A stretch of DNA of 64,000 nt from Bacillus siamensis KCTC 13613 (GTDB taxonomy: Bacteria > Bacillota > Bacilli > Bacillales > Bacillaceae): positions 310,001 through 374,000 of the forward strand of contig NZ_AJVF01000041.1 in assembly GCF_000262045.1 (NCBI RefSeq). Reading direction: 5' to 3'. Positions 50,207 to 61,074 of the stretch are shown here, piece after piece. The notes beneath the pieces were generated by a model that was not told where the DNA came from, searched no databases, and saw nothing but the letters and a program-made list of their open reading frames with translations. Both the position numbers and the translations under genes were made by a program. How positions within the stretch are numbered: the first letter of the stretch is position 1; every line of letters starts with the position of its first letter.

Positions 50207-51985
50207 ATGTTTGGAAGAACATATTATTGTGGCGAGATAACTGAAAAAGCGATTGGCGAAACCGTCAAACTGAAAGGATGGGTGCAGAAACGGCGCGATC
50301 TCGGCGGCTTGATTTTCATTGATTTGCGCGACCGTTCGGGTATTGTGCAAGTTGTGTTCAATCCTGACGTCTCGAAAGAAGCCCTTGCCGCGGCAGAAGC
50401 AATCAGAAACGAATATGTGCTTGATATCGAAGGCACGGTTTCTGCCCGTGAAGAAGGCACGGTGAACCCTAACCTGAAAACCGGTAAAATTGAAATTAAA
50501 GCCGAAGCAGTGACGGTACTCAGCACGGCGAAAACGCCGCCGTTTCCGATCAGTGACCAGGCGGCTGACGTTTCTGAAGACGTCCGGTTAAAACACCGCT
50601 ATTTGGATTTGCGCCGCCCGGCGATGTTTCAAACATTGCAAATGCGCCATCAAGTCACAAAATCCATCCGCCATTTCTTGGATGAAAACGGATTTCTTGA
50701 TATTGAAACCCCGATTTTAACGAAAAGCTCTCCGGAAGGCGCCCGTGACTACTTGGTGCCGAGCCGGGTGCATGAAGGGGAATTTTACGCTCTTCCGCAA
50801 TCGCCGCAGATTTTTAAACAGCTTCTGATGGTATCTGGCTTTGAGCGGTATTATCAAGTGGCCCGCTGTTTCCGCGATGAAGACCTGCGTGCCGACCGCC
50901 AGCCGGAATTTACGCAGATTGATATCGAAATGTCCTTTATGAGTCAAGAAGACATCATGGCTCTGGCGGAAAAGATGATGGCGAAAGTCGTGCTCGAAAC
51001 AAAAGGCGTCGAAGTATCGCTGCCGCTTCCGCGAATGACATATGAAGAAGCGATGAACAGCTACGGTTCCGACAAGCCTGACACCCGCTTCGGCATGCTG
51101 CTGACGGACGTATCAGACATTGTGAAAGATACTGAATTTAAGGTGTTCTCATCAGCTGTAGCCAACGGCGGTGTTGTAAAAGCGATCAATGTTAAAGGAG
51201 CTGCCGGCGACTACTCCAGAAAAGATATTGATGCGCTCGGCGTTTTTGCCGGAAATTACGGCGCGAAAGGTCTCGCTTGGGTCAAAGTTGAAGCTGACGG
51301 CGTAAAAGGCCCGATTGCGAAATTCTTTAATGATGAGAAGCAGGCAAAACTGGCTGAAGCGCTGGATGCTTCTGAAGGCGATCTGCTCCTGTTCGGCGCT
51401 GATAAGTTTGAGGTTGTGGCTCAATCCCTCGGTGCGCTGCGCTTAAAGCTCGGTAAAGAACGCGGCCTGATTGACGAAAGCCTCTTCAACTTCCTGTGGG
51501 TTGTGGACTGGCCGTTACTGGAGCATGACGAGGAAGAAGGCCGTTTCTATGCGGCTCACCATCCGTTTACTATGCCTGTCCGTGAAGACCTTGATCTGAT
51601 TGAAACAGCGCCTGAAGATATGAAAGCGCAGGCTTACGACCTCGTCTTAAACGGTTATGAACTCGGCGGAGGCTCCATCCGGATTTTTGAAAAAGACGTT
51701 CAGGAAAAAATGTTCGGGCTTCTCGGCTTTACACAAGAAGAAGCGGAGGCGGAGTTCGGATACCTTCTTGAAGCCTTTGAATACGGCGCTCCTCCGCACG
51801 GCGGAATCGCGCTCGGTCTGGACCGTATCGTTATGCTTCTTGCAGGCCGTACAAACTTAAGAGATACGATCGCTTTCCCGAAAACGGCAAGCGCAAGCTG
51901 CCTTCTTACGGAAGCGCCCGGCGAAGTAAGCGACGCCCAGCTTGAAGAACTTCACCTTTCTGTCAAAAGAAAAGTGAAACAGTAA
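50207..51985 (+). CDS. aspS: Aspartyl-tRNA synthetase
   Basis: A class II synthetase. 592 residues, the bacterial type: an N-terminal OB-fold ([22 protein letters not shown]), the catalytic domain with motif 2 ([21 protein letters not shown]), an inserted GAD domain (about 280-420), and motif 3 ([11 protein letters not shown]). ATG 50207 is seven bases after AAGGAGAGG, 14 bases after hisS. Only an imperfect hairpin without a T run lies after the stop, overlapping the bsrA promoter. Confidence 0.98.
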   Translation: MFGRTYYCGEITEKAIGETVKLKGWVQKRRDLGGLIFIDLRDRSGIVQVVFNPDVSKEALAAAEAIRNEYVLDIEGTVSAREEGTVNPNLKTGKIEIKAEAVTVLSTAKTPPFPISDQAADVSEDVRLKHRYLDLRRPAMFQTLQMRHQVTKSIRHFLDENGFLDIETPILTKSSPEGARDYLVPSRVHEGEFYALPQSPQIFKQLLMVSGFERYYQVARCFRDEDLRADRQPEFTQIDIEMSFMSQEDIMALAEKMMAKVVLETKGVEVSLPLPRMTYEEAMNSYGSDKPDTRFGMLLTDVSDIVKDTEFKVFSSAVANGGVVKAINVKGAAGDYSRKDIDALGVFAGNYGAKGLAWVKVEADGVKGPIAKFFNDEKQAKLAEALDASEGDLLLFGADKFEVVAQSLGALRLKLGKERGLIDESLFNFLWVVDWPLLEHDEEEGRFYAAHHPFTMPVREDLDLIETAPEDMKAQAYDLVLNGYELGGGSIRIFEKDVQEKMFGLLGFTQEEAEAEFGYLLEAFEYGAPPHGGIALGLDRIVMLLAGRTNLRDTIAFPKTASASCLLTEAPGEVSDAQLEELHLSVKRKVKQ

Positions 51986-52003
51986 AGATCAGCAGTTTGT
52001 TTC

Positions 52004-52032
52004 TTGAAAATCAAAATCTGCTGTGATATGAT
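52004..52032 (+). promoter_or_regulatory. Promoter of 6S-1 RNA
   Basis: TTGAAA (52004-52009), 17 bases, TATGAT (52027-52032). It predicts a start near 52039-52040, about ten bases before the mature RNA. This agrees with the slightly longer precursor reported for B. subtilis 6S-1. Confidence 0.8.
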
Positions 52033-52049
52033 TTTGACAAGTTAAATAA

Positions 52050-52240
52050 AGTCCTGATGTGTTAGTTGTACACCTAGTTTTGACCGAACATTTTTTTGCT
52101 TTGGGAGCCCGTATTTTTAAATGGCGTACATGCCTCTTTTCATTCGGTAAAGAGGACTTACAAGATTTGAAAAAGGGCACCCACCTGCTGAGAGCGGGTT
52201 CAAAACGAAGGAAAGCTGCAACGGCACAATTGGGACTTTA
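52050..52240 (+). ncRNA. bsrA: 6S-1 RNA
   Basis: The sequence agtcctgatgtgttagttg ... cattcggtaaagaggactt ... aattgggact is 6S-1 of the B. subtilis group, at its known place between aspS and yrvM. The ends pair (agtcc with ggact), forming the closing stem of the rod. The large central bulge that mimics an open promoter includes gaccgaaca and cattcggta. 6S RNA binds SigA-RNA polymerase and holds it in late growth; polymerase escapes by copying short product RNAs. The mature length of about 190 matches. A T-rich tail (to 52246) follows. Confidence 0.93.
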
Positions 52241-52311
52241 TTTTTTGTGCGCTGAAACCAGCGGCTTTTTGACAAGCCGAGTTTATAAAACCAGAATGTG
52301 GAGTGAGGTTC

Positions 52312-53076
52312 TTGTTACATCAGTTTTCCAGAAATGAGCTAGCGATTGGAAAAGAAGGGCTGGACACGTTAAAAAACAGCACGGTGGCCGTTCTCGGCGT
52401 CGGCGGAGTCGGTTCATTCGCAGCCGAAGCACTGGCGAGGTCCGGAGTGGGACGGATCGTCCTTGTCGATAAAGATGATGTTGACATTACAAACGTAAAC
52501 CGCCAGTTGCATGCGCTCTTGTCGACGGTGGGACAGCCGAAAACGGACTTGATGAAAGCGCGGATCGCGGATATTAATCCGGATTGCGATGTCGTCGCCT
52601 TAAAAATGTTTTATACAGAAGAGACATATGAGCAGTTCTTTGAGTATCCGCTCGATTACGTCATTGACGCGTCGGATACGATTCATTATAAAATTCATCT
52701 GATGAAAGAATGTCTGAAACGGGATGTTCCGCTGATTTCGAGCATGGGAGCGGCGAATAAAACAGACCCGACACGCTTTCAGATTGCTGATATTTCAAAA
52801 ACCCATACTGATCCGATTGCCAAAGTCGTCCGCACAAGGCTTCGTAAAGAGGGCATTAAAAAAGGCGTACAGGTCATTTTTTCTGATGAAAGCCCGATCG
52901 TCATCCGTGAAGACGTCAGAAAAGAAGTCGGGAATGATGAAGCGAAAATCCGCAAAGCGCAAATGCCGCCGTCTTCCAACGCCTGGGTTCCGTCAGTGGC
53001 CGGTCTGATTATGGGCGGACATGTCGTGATGGAGCTCTTAAAGGACATCAAGATTAAACGGGTTAAAGATAAATAA
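52312..53076 (+). CDS. tcdA: tRNA threonylcarbamoyladenosine dehydratase TcdA (YrvM)
   Basis: An E1-like enzyme that cyclises t6A37 to ct6A in tRNA with ATP. 254 residues with the nucleotide-binding VAVLGVGGVGSFAAEAL (GVGGVG at 29-34), LVDKDDVDITNVNRQ, YVIDASDT, and the C-terminal PPSSNAWVPSVAGLIMGG. The start TTG 52312 gives MLHQFSRNELAIGKEGL, as recalled in B. subtilis; GGAG lies about eight bases upstream. B. subtilis name yrvM. Confidence 0.94.
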   Translation: MLHQFSRNELAIGKEGLDTLKNSTVAVLGVGGVGSFAAEALARSGVGRIVLVDKDDVDITNVNRQLHALLSTVGQPKTDLMKARIADINPDCDVVALKMFYTEETYEQFFEYPLDYVIDASDTIHYKIHLMKECLKRDVPLISSMGAANKTDPTRFQIADISKTHTDPIAKVVRTRLRKEGIKKGVQVIFSDESPIVIREDVRKEVGNDEAKIRKAQMPPSSNAWVPSVAGLIMGGHVVMELLKDIKIKRVKDK

Positions 53077-53080
53077 AAAG

Positions 53081-53117
53081 AAAAACAGCCTTCTTTAAGA
53101 AAGGCTGTTTTTTATTT
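53081..53117 (+). terminator. Terminator of tcdA
   Basis: Stem aaacagccttt / aaaggctgttt followed by T's. Confidence 0.9.
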
Positions 53118-53156
53118 GAATCCGCCGCTTGTACGGACGGTTTGGCATGTATCAAA

Positions 53157-53187
53157 CAAAAAAGACAAGAACACATGGGGTGTCCTT
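53157..53187 (-). terminator. Terminator of rarA
   Basis: On the minus strand, aaggacac / gtgttctt (one G-T pair, five-base loop) is followed by gtc and a T run, just after the rarA stop. Confidence 0.75.
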
Positions 53188-53193
53188 GCCCGG

Positions 53194-54459
53194 TTATTTT
53201 TTCTTCATCAGTTTTTCATATACTTGCTTTATGGCGGCTTCAAATTTCCCCGTTTGTTTCGGTTTATAGTATTGTTTGTTTTTTAACGGATCGGGCAAGT
53301 ATTGCTGTTCGACCCATCCGTTCTCGAAATCATGAGGATATTGATAGCCGATCCCGCGTCCGAGTTCTTGGGCCCCTTTATAGTGGGCGTCTTTTAAATG
53401 TTTCGGCACATCACCGATTTTACCCGCTCTGATATCATTAAGCGCCTCATCAACGGCTGAGATGGCGGAGTTTGATTTTGGCGAGAGGCATAATTCGATG
53501 ACCGCATTGGCCAGCGGAATTCTCGCTTCCGGAAAGCCGATCCGTTCTGCGGTCTGAATCGCGCTCAGCACCCGGGGGCCTGCCTGCGGGCTTGCGAGGC
53601 CGATATCCTCATAGGCGATCACGAGAAGTCTTCTTGATATGCTTTCAAGGTCGCCGGCTTCGATCAGACGGGCCAAATAATGAAGGGCGGCGTTTGCGTC
53701 AGAGCCCCGGATTGATTTTTGGAACGCGGATAACACGTCATAATGCGCATCTCCGTCTTTATCATGGGTATAGCTTTTTTTCTGCAGACATTCCTCCGCT
53801 GTTTCCCGTGTAATCCGGATCGTGCCGTCGCTTGCTTCCTTTGTGGAAAGCACGGCAAGCTCCAGCGCGTTCAAAGCGGAGCGGACGTCTCCTCCGCACC
53901 CTTGCGCGAAATGATCCATCGCGTCGTCGTCCACCGAAACGCTGTAAGAACCGAGTCCGCGGTGTTCATCTGTAAGCGCTCTTTTCAATGCCTGCTTGAT
54001 CAGATCGGGTGTTAACGGTTCGAGCTCGAATATCTGGGTTCGGCTTCTGATGGCCGGGTTAATGGCATGATAAGGATTGGCAGTCGTCGCGCCGATTAAA
54101 ATAATCATGCCGTTTTCTAAATAGGGCAGCAGAAAATCCTGTTTCCCCTTATCAAGCCTGTGCACTTCATCAAGGATTAAAATGACCTGGCCTGACATTT
54201 TCGCTTCCTGTACGACAATCTCCATGTCTTTTTTATTATGAATGACGGCATTCAATTTCCTGAATGCGATGCTTGTCGATCCTGCGATCGCCGTGGCGAT
54301 GGACGTTTTTCCGATGCCCGGCGGACCGTACAGGATCATGGAGGATAAGTGCTTTGCACGCACCATTCTGCCGATGATTTTATCTTCTTTGACCAGGTGT
54401 TCCTGGCCGATAATGTCTTCGATATTGGCAGGCCGCATCCGATACGCCAGTGGTTTCAT
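53194..54459 (-). CDS. rarA: Replication-associated recombination AAA+ ATPase RarA (YrvN)
   Basis: A homologue of E. coli MgsA and eukaryotic WRNIP1/Mgs1 that acts at stalled replication forks. 421 residues: Walker A GPPGIGKT (45-52), Walker B LILDEVHRLD, sensor 1 GATTANPYHAINPAIRSR, and the C-terminal tetramerisation domain. ATG 54457-54459 is eight bases after AAGGAG on the minus strand; ATG 54463-54465 is only two bases from it. Divergent from cymR. Confidence 0.96.
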   Translation of the reverse strand: MKPLAYRMRPANIEDIIGQEHLVKEDKIIGRMVRAKHLSSMILYGPPGIGKTSIATAIAGSTSIAFRKLNAVIHNKKDMEIVVQEAKMSGQVILILDEVHRLDKGKQDFLLPYLENGMIILIGATTANPYHAINPAIRSRTQIFELEPLTPDLIKQALKRALTDEHRGLGSYSVSVDDDAMDHFAQGCGGDVRSALNALELAVLSTKEASDGTIRITRETAEECLQKKSYTHDKDGDAHYDVLSAFQKSIRGSDANAALHYLARLIEAGDLESISRRLLVIAYEDIGLASPQAGPRVLSAIQTAERIGFPEARIPLANAVIELCLSPKSNSAISAVDEALNDIRAGKIGDVPKHLKDAHYKGAQELGRGIGYQYPHDFENGWVEQQYLPDPLKNKQYYKPKQTGKFEAAIKQVYEKLMKKK

Positions 54460-54557
54460 GAACATCTCTCCTTACATATACAGGGTAACGGAAAACGGAC
54501 GATTAGAAAAGCGAATTGCGGCAGGCCCCGTGTTTCAATGAAAATTAGGATAAGTTA

Positions 54558-54566
54558 TGTTATAAT
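54558..54566 (+). promoter_or_regulatory. Extended -10 promoter before cymR
   Basis: TGTTATAAT (TG at 54558-54559, TATAAT at 54561-54566), about 88 bases before cymR, with a weak -35. Confidence 0.55.
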
Positions 54567-54653
54567 AACAGTTGGTCTATAAGATACTAAACAGATTATT
54601 CATATCCATTTACTTGTATAAATTAACAATTAGAATTGACTGGGGTGTTCATA

Positions 54654-55070
54654 TTGAAAATATCGACAAAGGGAAGATACGGGCTCACCATTATGATCGA
54701 ATTGGCGAAAAAGCACGGAGACGGTCCGACGTCGCTCAAAAGCATCGCCCAAACAAACAGCCTTTCTGAGCATTACTTGGAACAGCTTGTATCACCGCTC
54801 AGAAACGCCGGACTCGTAAAAAGCATCAGAGGCGCTTACGGGGGTTATGTGCTCGGCGGGCAGCCTGAAGAGATCACGGCCGGAGATATTATCAGAGTGC
54901 TGGAAGGACCGATCAGCCCGGTGGAAGTTCTTGAGGATGAAGAGCCTGCCAAGCGGGAGCTATGGATCCGCATCCGCGACGCCGTAAAAGACGTGCTGGA
55001 CAGCACGACGTTAGAAGACCTTGCGAGCTACACGGACGGCGAGCAGGAAGCTTATATGTTCTATATTTAA
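54654..55070 (+). CDS. cymR: Rrf2-type cysteine metabolism repressor CymR
   Basis: Master repressor of cysteine and sulfur uptake genes; works in complex with CysK, which senses O-acetylserine. 138 residues with the Rrf2 winged HTH (MKISTKGRYGLTIMIELAKKHG, SIAQTNSLSEHYLEQLVSPLRNAGLVKSIRGAYGGYVL). It carries no cluster cysteines, as known for CymR. TTG 54654 follows GGGGTG and gives the B. subtilis length. yrvO starts 19 bases later. Confidence 0.96.
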   Translation: MKISTKGRYGLTIMIELAKKHGDGPTSLKSIAQTNSLSEHYLEQLVSPLRNAGLVKSIRGAYGGYVLGGQPEEITAGDIIRVLEGPISPVEVLEDEEPAKRELWIRIRDAVKDVLDSTTLEDLASYTDGEQEAYMFYI

Positions 55071-55089
55071 ACCAGAGGTGTAAAAAACA

Positions 55090-56229
55090 ATGGAACGGAT
55101 TTATTTAGATCACGCCGCGACTTCCCCGATGGATGAGCGTGTGCTTGAAAAAATGAAGCCGCATTTCTTCGGCAGCTTCGGCAACCCGTCAAGCATCCAT
55201 TCATTCGGAAGAGAGTCCCGGAAATGGGTCGACGAAGCGAGAGCGGACATCGCCCGTGAAATCAGTGCGAAAGAACAGGAAATCATTTTCACAAGCGGCG
55301 GCACGGAGGCTGATAATTTAGCGATTTTCGGAACGGCTGCTGCGCGGAAGAATGAAGGGAAGCATATCATTACGACCGCTGTTGAGCATCATGCCGTACT
55401 GCACGCTTGCGAAAAGCTGGAAGAAGACGGTTTTGAGGTGACATACCTCAACCCCGGCCCATCAGGACGGATCAGTGCAAATCAGGTGAAAGAAGCGCTC
55501 CGTGATGATACAATCCTTGTTACCGTCATGTATGGCAATAACGAAGTCGGAACCATTCAGCCGATTGACGAAATCGGAGAGCTGTTAAGCGGGCATCAGG
55601 CCTATTTTCACACAGATGCCGTCCAGGCATTCGGTTATATGCCGATTGACGTGAAAAAAAGCAGAATTGACATGCTGTCTGTTTCCGGTCACAAGCTTAA
55701 CGGGCCAAAAGGGACAGGCTTTTTATATGTAAATCAAGAGGTGAAGCTGTCACCGATTCTTTTCGGGGGAGAGCAGGAACGAAAGCGCCGCGCGGGGACG
55801 GAAAATGTACCGGGCATCGCCGGCTTAAAAGAAGCGGTCGTTCTTTCAAACCGTGAGCGGGAAGAGAAAACAGCGAAGTTTAAGGAGTTTAAAAACATCA
55901 TCATGAGCACGCTGGAAAAAGCCGGCGTGACAGCGGAGGTGAACGGAGATGCCGAGAACTGCCTGCCTCATATTTTAAATCTTTACTTTCCCGGTGTGCC
56001 GGTGGAAGCGCTGCTGGTCAATCTTGACATGGAGGGCGTTGCTGTCTCCAGCGGATCCGCGTGTACGGCGGGATCCGTTCTTCCGTCCCATGTGCTTACG
56101 GCCATGTTCGGAAGTGAAAGCGGCAGACTGACCTCGTCAATCCGTCTCAGCTTCGGCCTCGGCAATACGGCGGAACAAATCGAAACAGCTGCCGAAAAGC
56201 TTGCCGACGTCGTTAAACGGCTTGCTTAA
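55090..56229 (+). CDS. yrvO: Cysteine desulfurase YrvO for tRNA 2-thiolation
   Basis: A PLP enzyme that hands sulfur directly to MnmA in Bacillus, which lacks the E. coli Tus relay. 379 residues with PLP Lys202 (SVSGHKLNGPKG), catalytic Cys325 (SSGSACTAGS), and the N-terminal IYLDHAATSPMD. ATG 55090 follows AGAGGTG. mnmA begins 35 bases after the stop, which supports the partnership. Confidence 0.96.
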   Translation: MERIYLDHAATSPMDERVLEKMKPHFFGSFGNPSSIHSFGRESRKWVDEARADIAREISAKEQEIIFTSGGTEADNLAIFGTAAARKNEGKHIITTAVEHHAVLHACEKLEEDGFEVTYLNPGPSGRISANQVKEALRDDTILVTVMYGNNEVGTIQPIDEIGELLSGHQAYFHTDAVQAFGYMPIDVKKSRIDMLSVSGHKLNGPKGTGFLYVNQEVKLSPILFGGEQERKRRAGTENVPGIAGLKEAVVLSNREREEKTAKFKEFKNIIMSTLEKAGVTAEVNGDAENCLPHILNLYFPGVPVEALLVNLDMEGVAVSSGSACTAGSVLPSHVLTAMFGSESGRLTSSIRLSFGLGNTAEQIETAAEKLADVVKRLA

Positions 56230-56258
56230 AACGGCGGACTTACGTTTTAATGGAGTGA

Positions 56259-57380
<1,122 letters not shown>

Positions 57381-57386
57381 CACATG

Positions 57387-57420
57387 TAAAAAACCTCAAC
57401 TCGCATGTTGGGGTTTTTTA
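57387..57420 (+). terminator. Terminator of cymR-yrvO-mnmA
   Basis: Stem aaaaacctcaac / gttggggttttt, directly before the yrrB ribosome site. Confidence 0.9.
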
Positions 57421-57437
57421 GCGAAAGGAAGTTAAAA

Positions 57438-58088
57438 ATGGATTATAATAAAATCGGAATTGATGCCATGCAGGAGGGCGATTTTGAAAAAGCGGCAGAG
57501 GCTTTCACGAAAGCGATTGAGGAAAACGGCCAAGATCCGGTGCCGTACATCAACTTCGCAAATCTGCTTTCTTCAGTGAACGAACTTGAACGCGCGCTTG
57601 CATTTTACAACAGAGCGCTTGAATTGGACAATTCAGCGGCAGCCGCATATTACGGAGCGGGAAATGTATACGTGATGAAGGAATCGTTTTCCGAGGCGAA
57701 GGATATGTTTGAAAAAGCGCTTCGCTCCGGAATGGAAAACGGAGACTTGTTTTATATGCTCGGCACCGTTCTCGTCAAATTAGAGCAGCCGAAGCTTGCG
57801 CTGCCGTATTTGCAGCGGGCCGTTGAATTAAACGAAAATGACACGGAAGCGCGCTTCCAGTTCGGAATGTGTCTCGCAAACGAAGAAATGCTGGATCAAG
57901 CATTGGCGCAGTTTGAGACGGTGATTGAACAGGACCCAAGCCATGCGGACGCATTTTATAATGCCGGAGTCGCTTACGCTTACAAAGAAAATCGTGAAAA
58001 GGCGCTTGAGATGCTAGAAGGCGCAATCGGCATACAGCCTGATCATATGCTCGCGCTTCATGCGAAACAGCTTATCACTCAGTCATAA
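57438..58088 (+). CDS. yrrB: TPR protein YrrB
   Basis: 216 residues made of about six tetratricopeptide repeats, recognised by A..Y...G..Y...........A...... spacing, for example IGIDAMQEGDFEKAAEAFTKAIE, AAYYGAGNVYVMKESFSEAKDMFEKAL and ADAFYNAGVAYAYKENREKALEMLE. TPRs bind other proteins; the partner is unknown. ATG 57438 follows AAAGGAAG; a longer frame upstream starts inside the terminator. recD2 follows after 18 bases. Confidence 0.92.
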   Translation: MDYNKIGIDAMQEGDFEKAAEAFTKAIEENGQDPVPYINFANLLSSVNELERALAFYNRALELDNSAAAAYYGAGNVYVMKESFSEAKDMFEKALRSGMENGDLFYMLGTVLVKLEQPKLALPYLQRAVELNENDTEARFQFGMCLANEEMLDQALAQFETVIEQDPSHADAFYNAGVAYAYKENREKALEMLEGAIGIQPDHMLALHAKQLITQS

Positions 58089-58106
58089 CAAAAGGAGGGA
58101 AGGCTC

Positions 58107-60485
58107 GTGGATCAGCTGAACATCGAGGAACAGCCGTATGTAAAAGGCGTCATTCATACGGTCATTTACCACAATGACACCAACCTGTATACAGTGCTGA
58201 AAGTCAAGGTTGCAGAAACGTCTGAGGCGATCGAAGACAAGGTCGTATCCGTAACGGGCTACTTCCCTCTGCTGCAAGAAGATGAGACTTACACATTTTA
58301 CGGAAAAACCGCCACACACCCCAAGTTCGGCCTGCAATTTCAGGCTGAACACTTTAAAAAAGAAATTCCGACCACAAAAGAAGGGATCATTCATTATTTA
58401 TCAAGTGATCTGTTTGAAGGAATCGGGAAAAAAACGGCGGAAGAAATCGTCAAAAAGCTTGGAGACGGCGCGCTCAATAAAATTCTGGCTGATGCATCGG
58501 TGCTTTATGATGTGCCGAAAATGTCGAAAAAGAAAGCGGACAAACTGGCGGGAGAGCTGCAGCGGCATCAGGGGCTTGAACAGATTATGATTTCTCTGAA
58601 CCAATACGGTTTCGGGCCCCAGCTATCCATGAAAATTTATCAGGCTTACGAAACGGAAACCTTGGAGAAAATTCAGGAAAATCCTTATCAGCTTGTAAAG
58701 GACGTGGAAGGCATCGGTTTTGTGAAAGCCGACGAGCTGGGCGGGAAAATGGGGCTGTCAGGAAACCACCCGGAGCGGGTCAAAGCGGCTATCTTATATA
58801 CGATCGAATCAACCTGTCTTTCAGAAGGTCATACGTACATAGAGACAAAGCAGCTGATTATCAATACGCAAACGCTTCTGAATCAGTCAGCTGAAGGCGG
58901 CCGCGTCACGGAAATGGATGCGGCCGACGGCATCATCGCCCTCGGGGAGAGTAAGGACATCGTCATAGAAGGAGAACGCTGCTATTTTCCGTCCTTGTTT
59001 TACGCGGAACAAAACGTCGCAAAACGCGTCCTCGACATTGCGGCCCAGACGGAGTATGCCGATCAGTTTCCTGAATCGGAATTTCTTCTTGCGCTCGGTG
59101 AACTGGAAGAACGGATGAACGTACAATACGCTCCGAGTCAAAAGGATGCGATTCAAAAAGCACTGTCCTCGCCAATGCTTTTACTGACCGGGGGACCGGG
59201 CACGGGAAAAACGACCGTTATCAAAGGCATCGTGGAATTGTACAGTGAACTGCACGGAGTATCGCTTGACCCTGGTGAATATAAAAAAGATGAAGCATTT
59301 CCGGTGCTGCTTGCCGCACCGACCGGAAGAGCCGCAAAACGGATGAGCGAATCTACGGGTCTGCCGGCTGTTACAATTCACAGGCTGCTCGGCTGGAATG
59401 GCGCTGAAGGCTTTACCTACAATGAAGATCAGCCGATTGAAGGGAAACTGATTATTATAGACGAAGCGAGTATGCTCGATATTTGGCTCGCCAGCCATTT
59501 GTTTAAGGCGCTCCCTAAGCACATTCAGCTTATCGTCGTCGGTGATGAAGACCAGCTTCCTTCCGTAGGGCCTGGGCAGGTGCTGAGAGACCTTTTGGCT
59601 TCTGAGGTGCTGCCGACCGTGCGTCTGACAGATATTTACCGTCAGGCGGAAGGGTCATCCATCGTTGAACTTGCCCATGATATGAAAAAGGGACTGCTTC
59701 CCAAGGGGCTGACCGCGCCGACAAAGGACCGCTCGTTTATCCGCTGTAATTCTTCACAAATTAAAGAAGTCGTGGATCAAGTCGTCTCGAATGCGCTAAA
59801 AAAGGGGTATACGTCCAAAGACATTCAAGTGCTCGCGCCGATGTACAGGGGAAAAGCGGGAATTAACGAACTGAACGTGCTTCTTCAAGACATTATGAAT
59901 CCGCCGAAAGAAAAAAGGCGGGAGCTGAAATTCGGAGATGTCGTCTACAGGACGGGCGATAAAATATTACAGCTTGTCAACCAGCCGGAAAACAATGTGT
60001 TTAACGGAGATATCGGCGAAATCGTGTCTATCTTTTATGCCAAAGAAAATACGGAAAAAGAAGACATGGTCGTCGTCTCGTTTGACGGGAACGAAATCAC
60101 CTTTACGAAAAAGGATTTCAGCCAGTTTACCCACGCTTACTGCTGTTCCATTCATAAGTCGCAGGGCAGCGAATTTCCGATTGTCGTCCTGCCTGTCGTT
60201 AAAGGCTATTATCGAATGCTCAGGAGAAATCTCCTTTATACCGCCATTACAAGAGCCAAAAAATTTCTGATTCTTTGCGGAGAAGAAGAAGCGCTTGAAT
60301 GGGGCGTCAAAAACAATGATGCCACCGTCAGACAGACGTCACTTAAAAACAGGCTCACAGAGCAGACTGAAGAGATGGATGCAGAACTGGCCGCCCTGCA
60401 AAAAGAGCTGCCGTTCAGTGTATACGATGCGAATATCGGAATGGAAGGCATCACGCCTTTTGACTTTATGGAAGAAAAAGCGTAA
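58107..60485 (+). CDS. recD2: RecD2-type ATP-dependent DNA helicase (YrrC)
   Basis: A 5'-3' superfamily 1B helicase that is not part of RecBCD; in B. subtilis it limits fork damage and mutation. 792 residues: an N-terminal OB and helix-hairpin-helix region (LSSDLFEGIGKKTAEEIVKKLG, VEGIGFVKADELG), Walker A GGPGTGKT (362-369), Walker B IIDEASML, and the C-terminal motif AYCCSIHKSQGSEFPIVV and YTAITRAKK. GTG 58107 follows AAAGGAGGG. B. subtilis name yrrC. Confidence 0.95.
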   Translation: MDQLNIEEQPYVKGVIHTVIYHNDTNLYTVLKVKVAETSEAIEDKVVSVTGYFPLLQEDETYTFYGKTATHPKFGLQFQAEHFKKEIPTTKEGIIHYLSSDLFEGIGKKTAEEIVKKLGDGALNKILADASVLYDVPKMSKKKADKLAGELQRHQGLEQIMISLNQYGFGPQLSMKIYQAYETETLEKIQENPYQLVKDVEGIGFVKADELGGKMGLSGNHPERVKAAILYTIESTCLSEGHTYIETKQLIINTQTLLNQSAEGGRVTEMDAADGIIALGESKDIVIEGERCYFPSLFYAEQNVAKRVLDIAAQTEYADQFPESEFLLALGELEERMNVQYAPSQKDAIQKALSSPMLLLTGGPGTGKTTVIKGIVELYSELHGVSLDPGEYKKDEAFPVLLAAPTGRAAKRMSESTGLPAVTIHRLLGWNGAEGFTYNEDQPIEGKLIIIDEASMLDIWLASHLFKALPKHIQLIVVGDEDQLPSVGPGQVLRDLLASEVLPTVRLTDIYRQAEGSSIVELAHDMKKGLLPKGLTAPTKDRSFIRCNSSQIKEVVDQVVSNALKKGYTSKDIQVLAPMYRGKAGINELNVLLQDIMNPPKEKRRELKFGDVVYRTGDKILQLVNQPENNVFNGDIGEIVSIFYAKENTEKEDMVVVSFDGNEITFTKKDFSQFTHAYCCSIHKSQGSEFPIVVLPVVKGYYRMLRRNLLYTAITRAKKFLILCGEEEALEWGVKNNDATVRQTSLKNRLTEQTEEMDAELAALQKELPFSVYDANIGMEGITPFDFMEEKA

Positions 60486-60486
60486 A

Positions 60487-60519
60487 TAAAACCCGGCGTA
60501 TGTTCATGCGCCGGGTTTT
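60487..60519 (+). terminator. Terminator of yrrB-recD2
   Basis: Stem aaaacccggcg / cgccgggtttt; a short T run follows. Confidence 0.85.
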
Positions 60520-60603
60520 CGCCTGTGGAAGTCATTTCAAAGTATGGCGCCCGGCTTCTTGGCAAAACCTATACGTGTTCAACAAAAGGTGGTTGATCAC
60601 ACT

Positions 60604-61062
60604 TTGAGAACATGCCATGCAGCTGAAGGACGAACCGTATATGACGAACACACCCGGCGCAGCCTGGGGATGATATCGGATGTGTGTTTCTCTCTTGACG
60701 GCCGGTTTCTCGGTTTCGTGCTTGAGCAGAAACGCCTGTTTCACAACCGCCATCTTTTTTTAGCAGCCAGTGATATAAAAGAGATGGAACAAGAAGCCGT
60801 AGCTGCCGCCGGAGCTCACTTGCAGCCTTTGCCTAAGAGCTGTTTCACCTTTGAACAGATTAAGATGCAGCCGGTGAAATCGCCTGATGGTGAAATGTTC
60901 GGTTTGCTGGAAGATGTATACTTTTGTTTGGACAAGGGCATAATCGTAGCATATGAACTCTCGGACGGCTTCTTTTCAGATCTGGCAGGCAGACGCCAAG
61001 TGCGGCGCGCTGCCGATACGCTTATTGAAGCGGGGAAAGACGGCATCGTCCTGAACGGATAA
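60604..61062 (+). CDS. yrrD: PRC-barrel domain protein YrrD
   Basis: 152 residues with two PRC-barrel-like segments: about 5-60 (GRTVYDEHTRRSLGMISDVCFSLDGRFLGFVLEQKRLF) and about 80-150 (MQPVKSPDGEMFGLLEDVYFCLDKGIIVAYELSDGFFSDLAGR). These small beta-barrels bind RNA or protein partners in other systems; no role is known here. TTG 60604 is ten bases after AAAGGTGG. The frame continues upstream to 60544 without a ribosome site. yrzR and yrzQ follow closely. Confidence 0.85.
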   Translation: MRTCHAAEGRTVYDEHTRRSLGMISDVCFSLDGRFLGFVLEQKRLFHNRHLFLAASDIKEMEQEAVAAAGAHLQPLPKSCFTFEQIKMQPVKSPDGEMFGLLEDVYFCLDKGIIVAYELSDGFFSDLAGRRQVRRAADTLIEAGKDGIVLNG

Positions 61063-61074
61063 GAGGTGTAGTCT

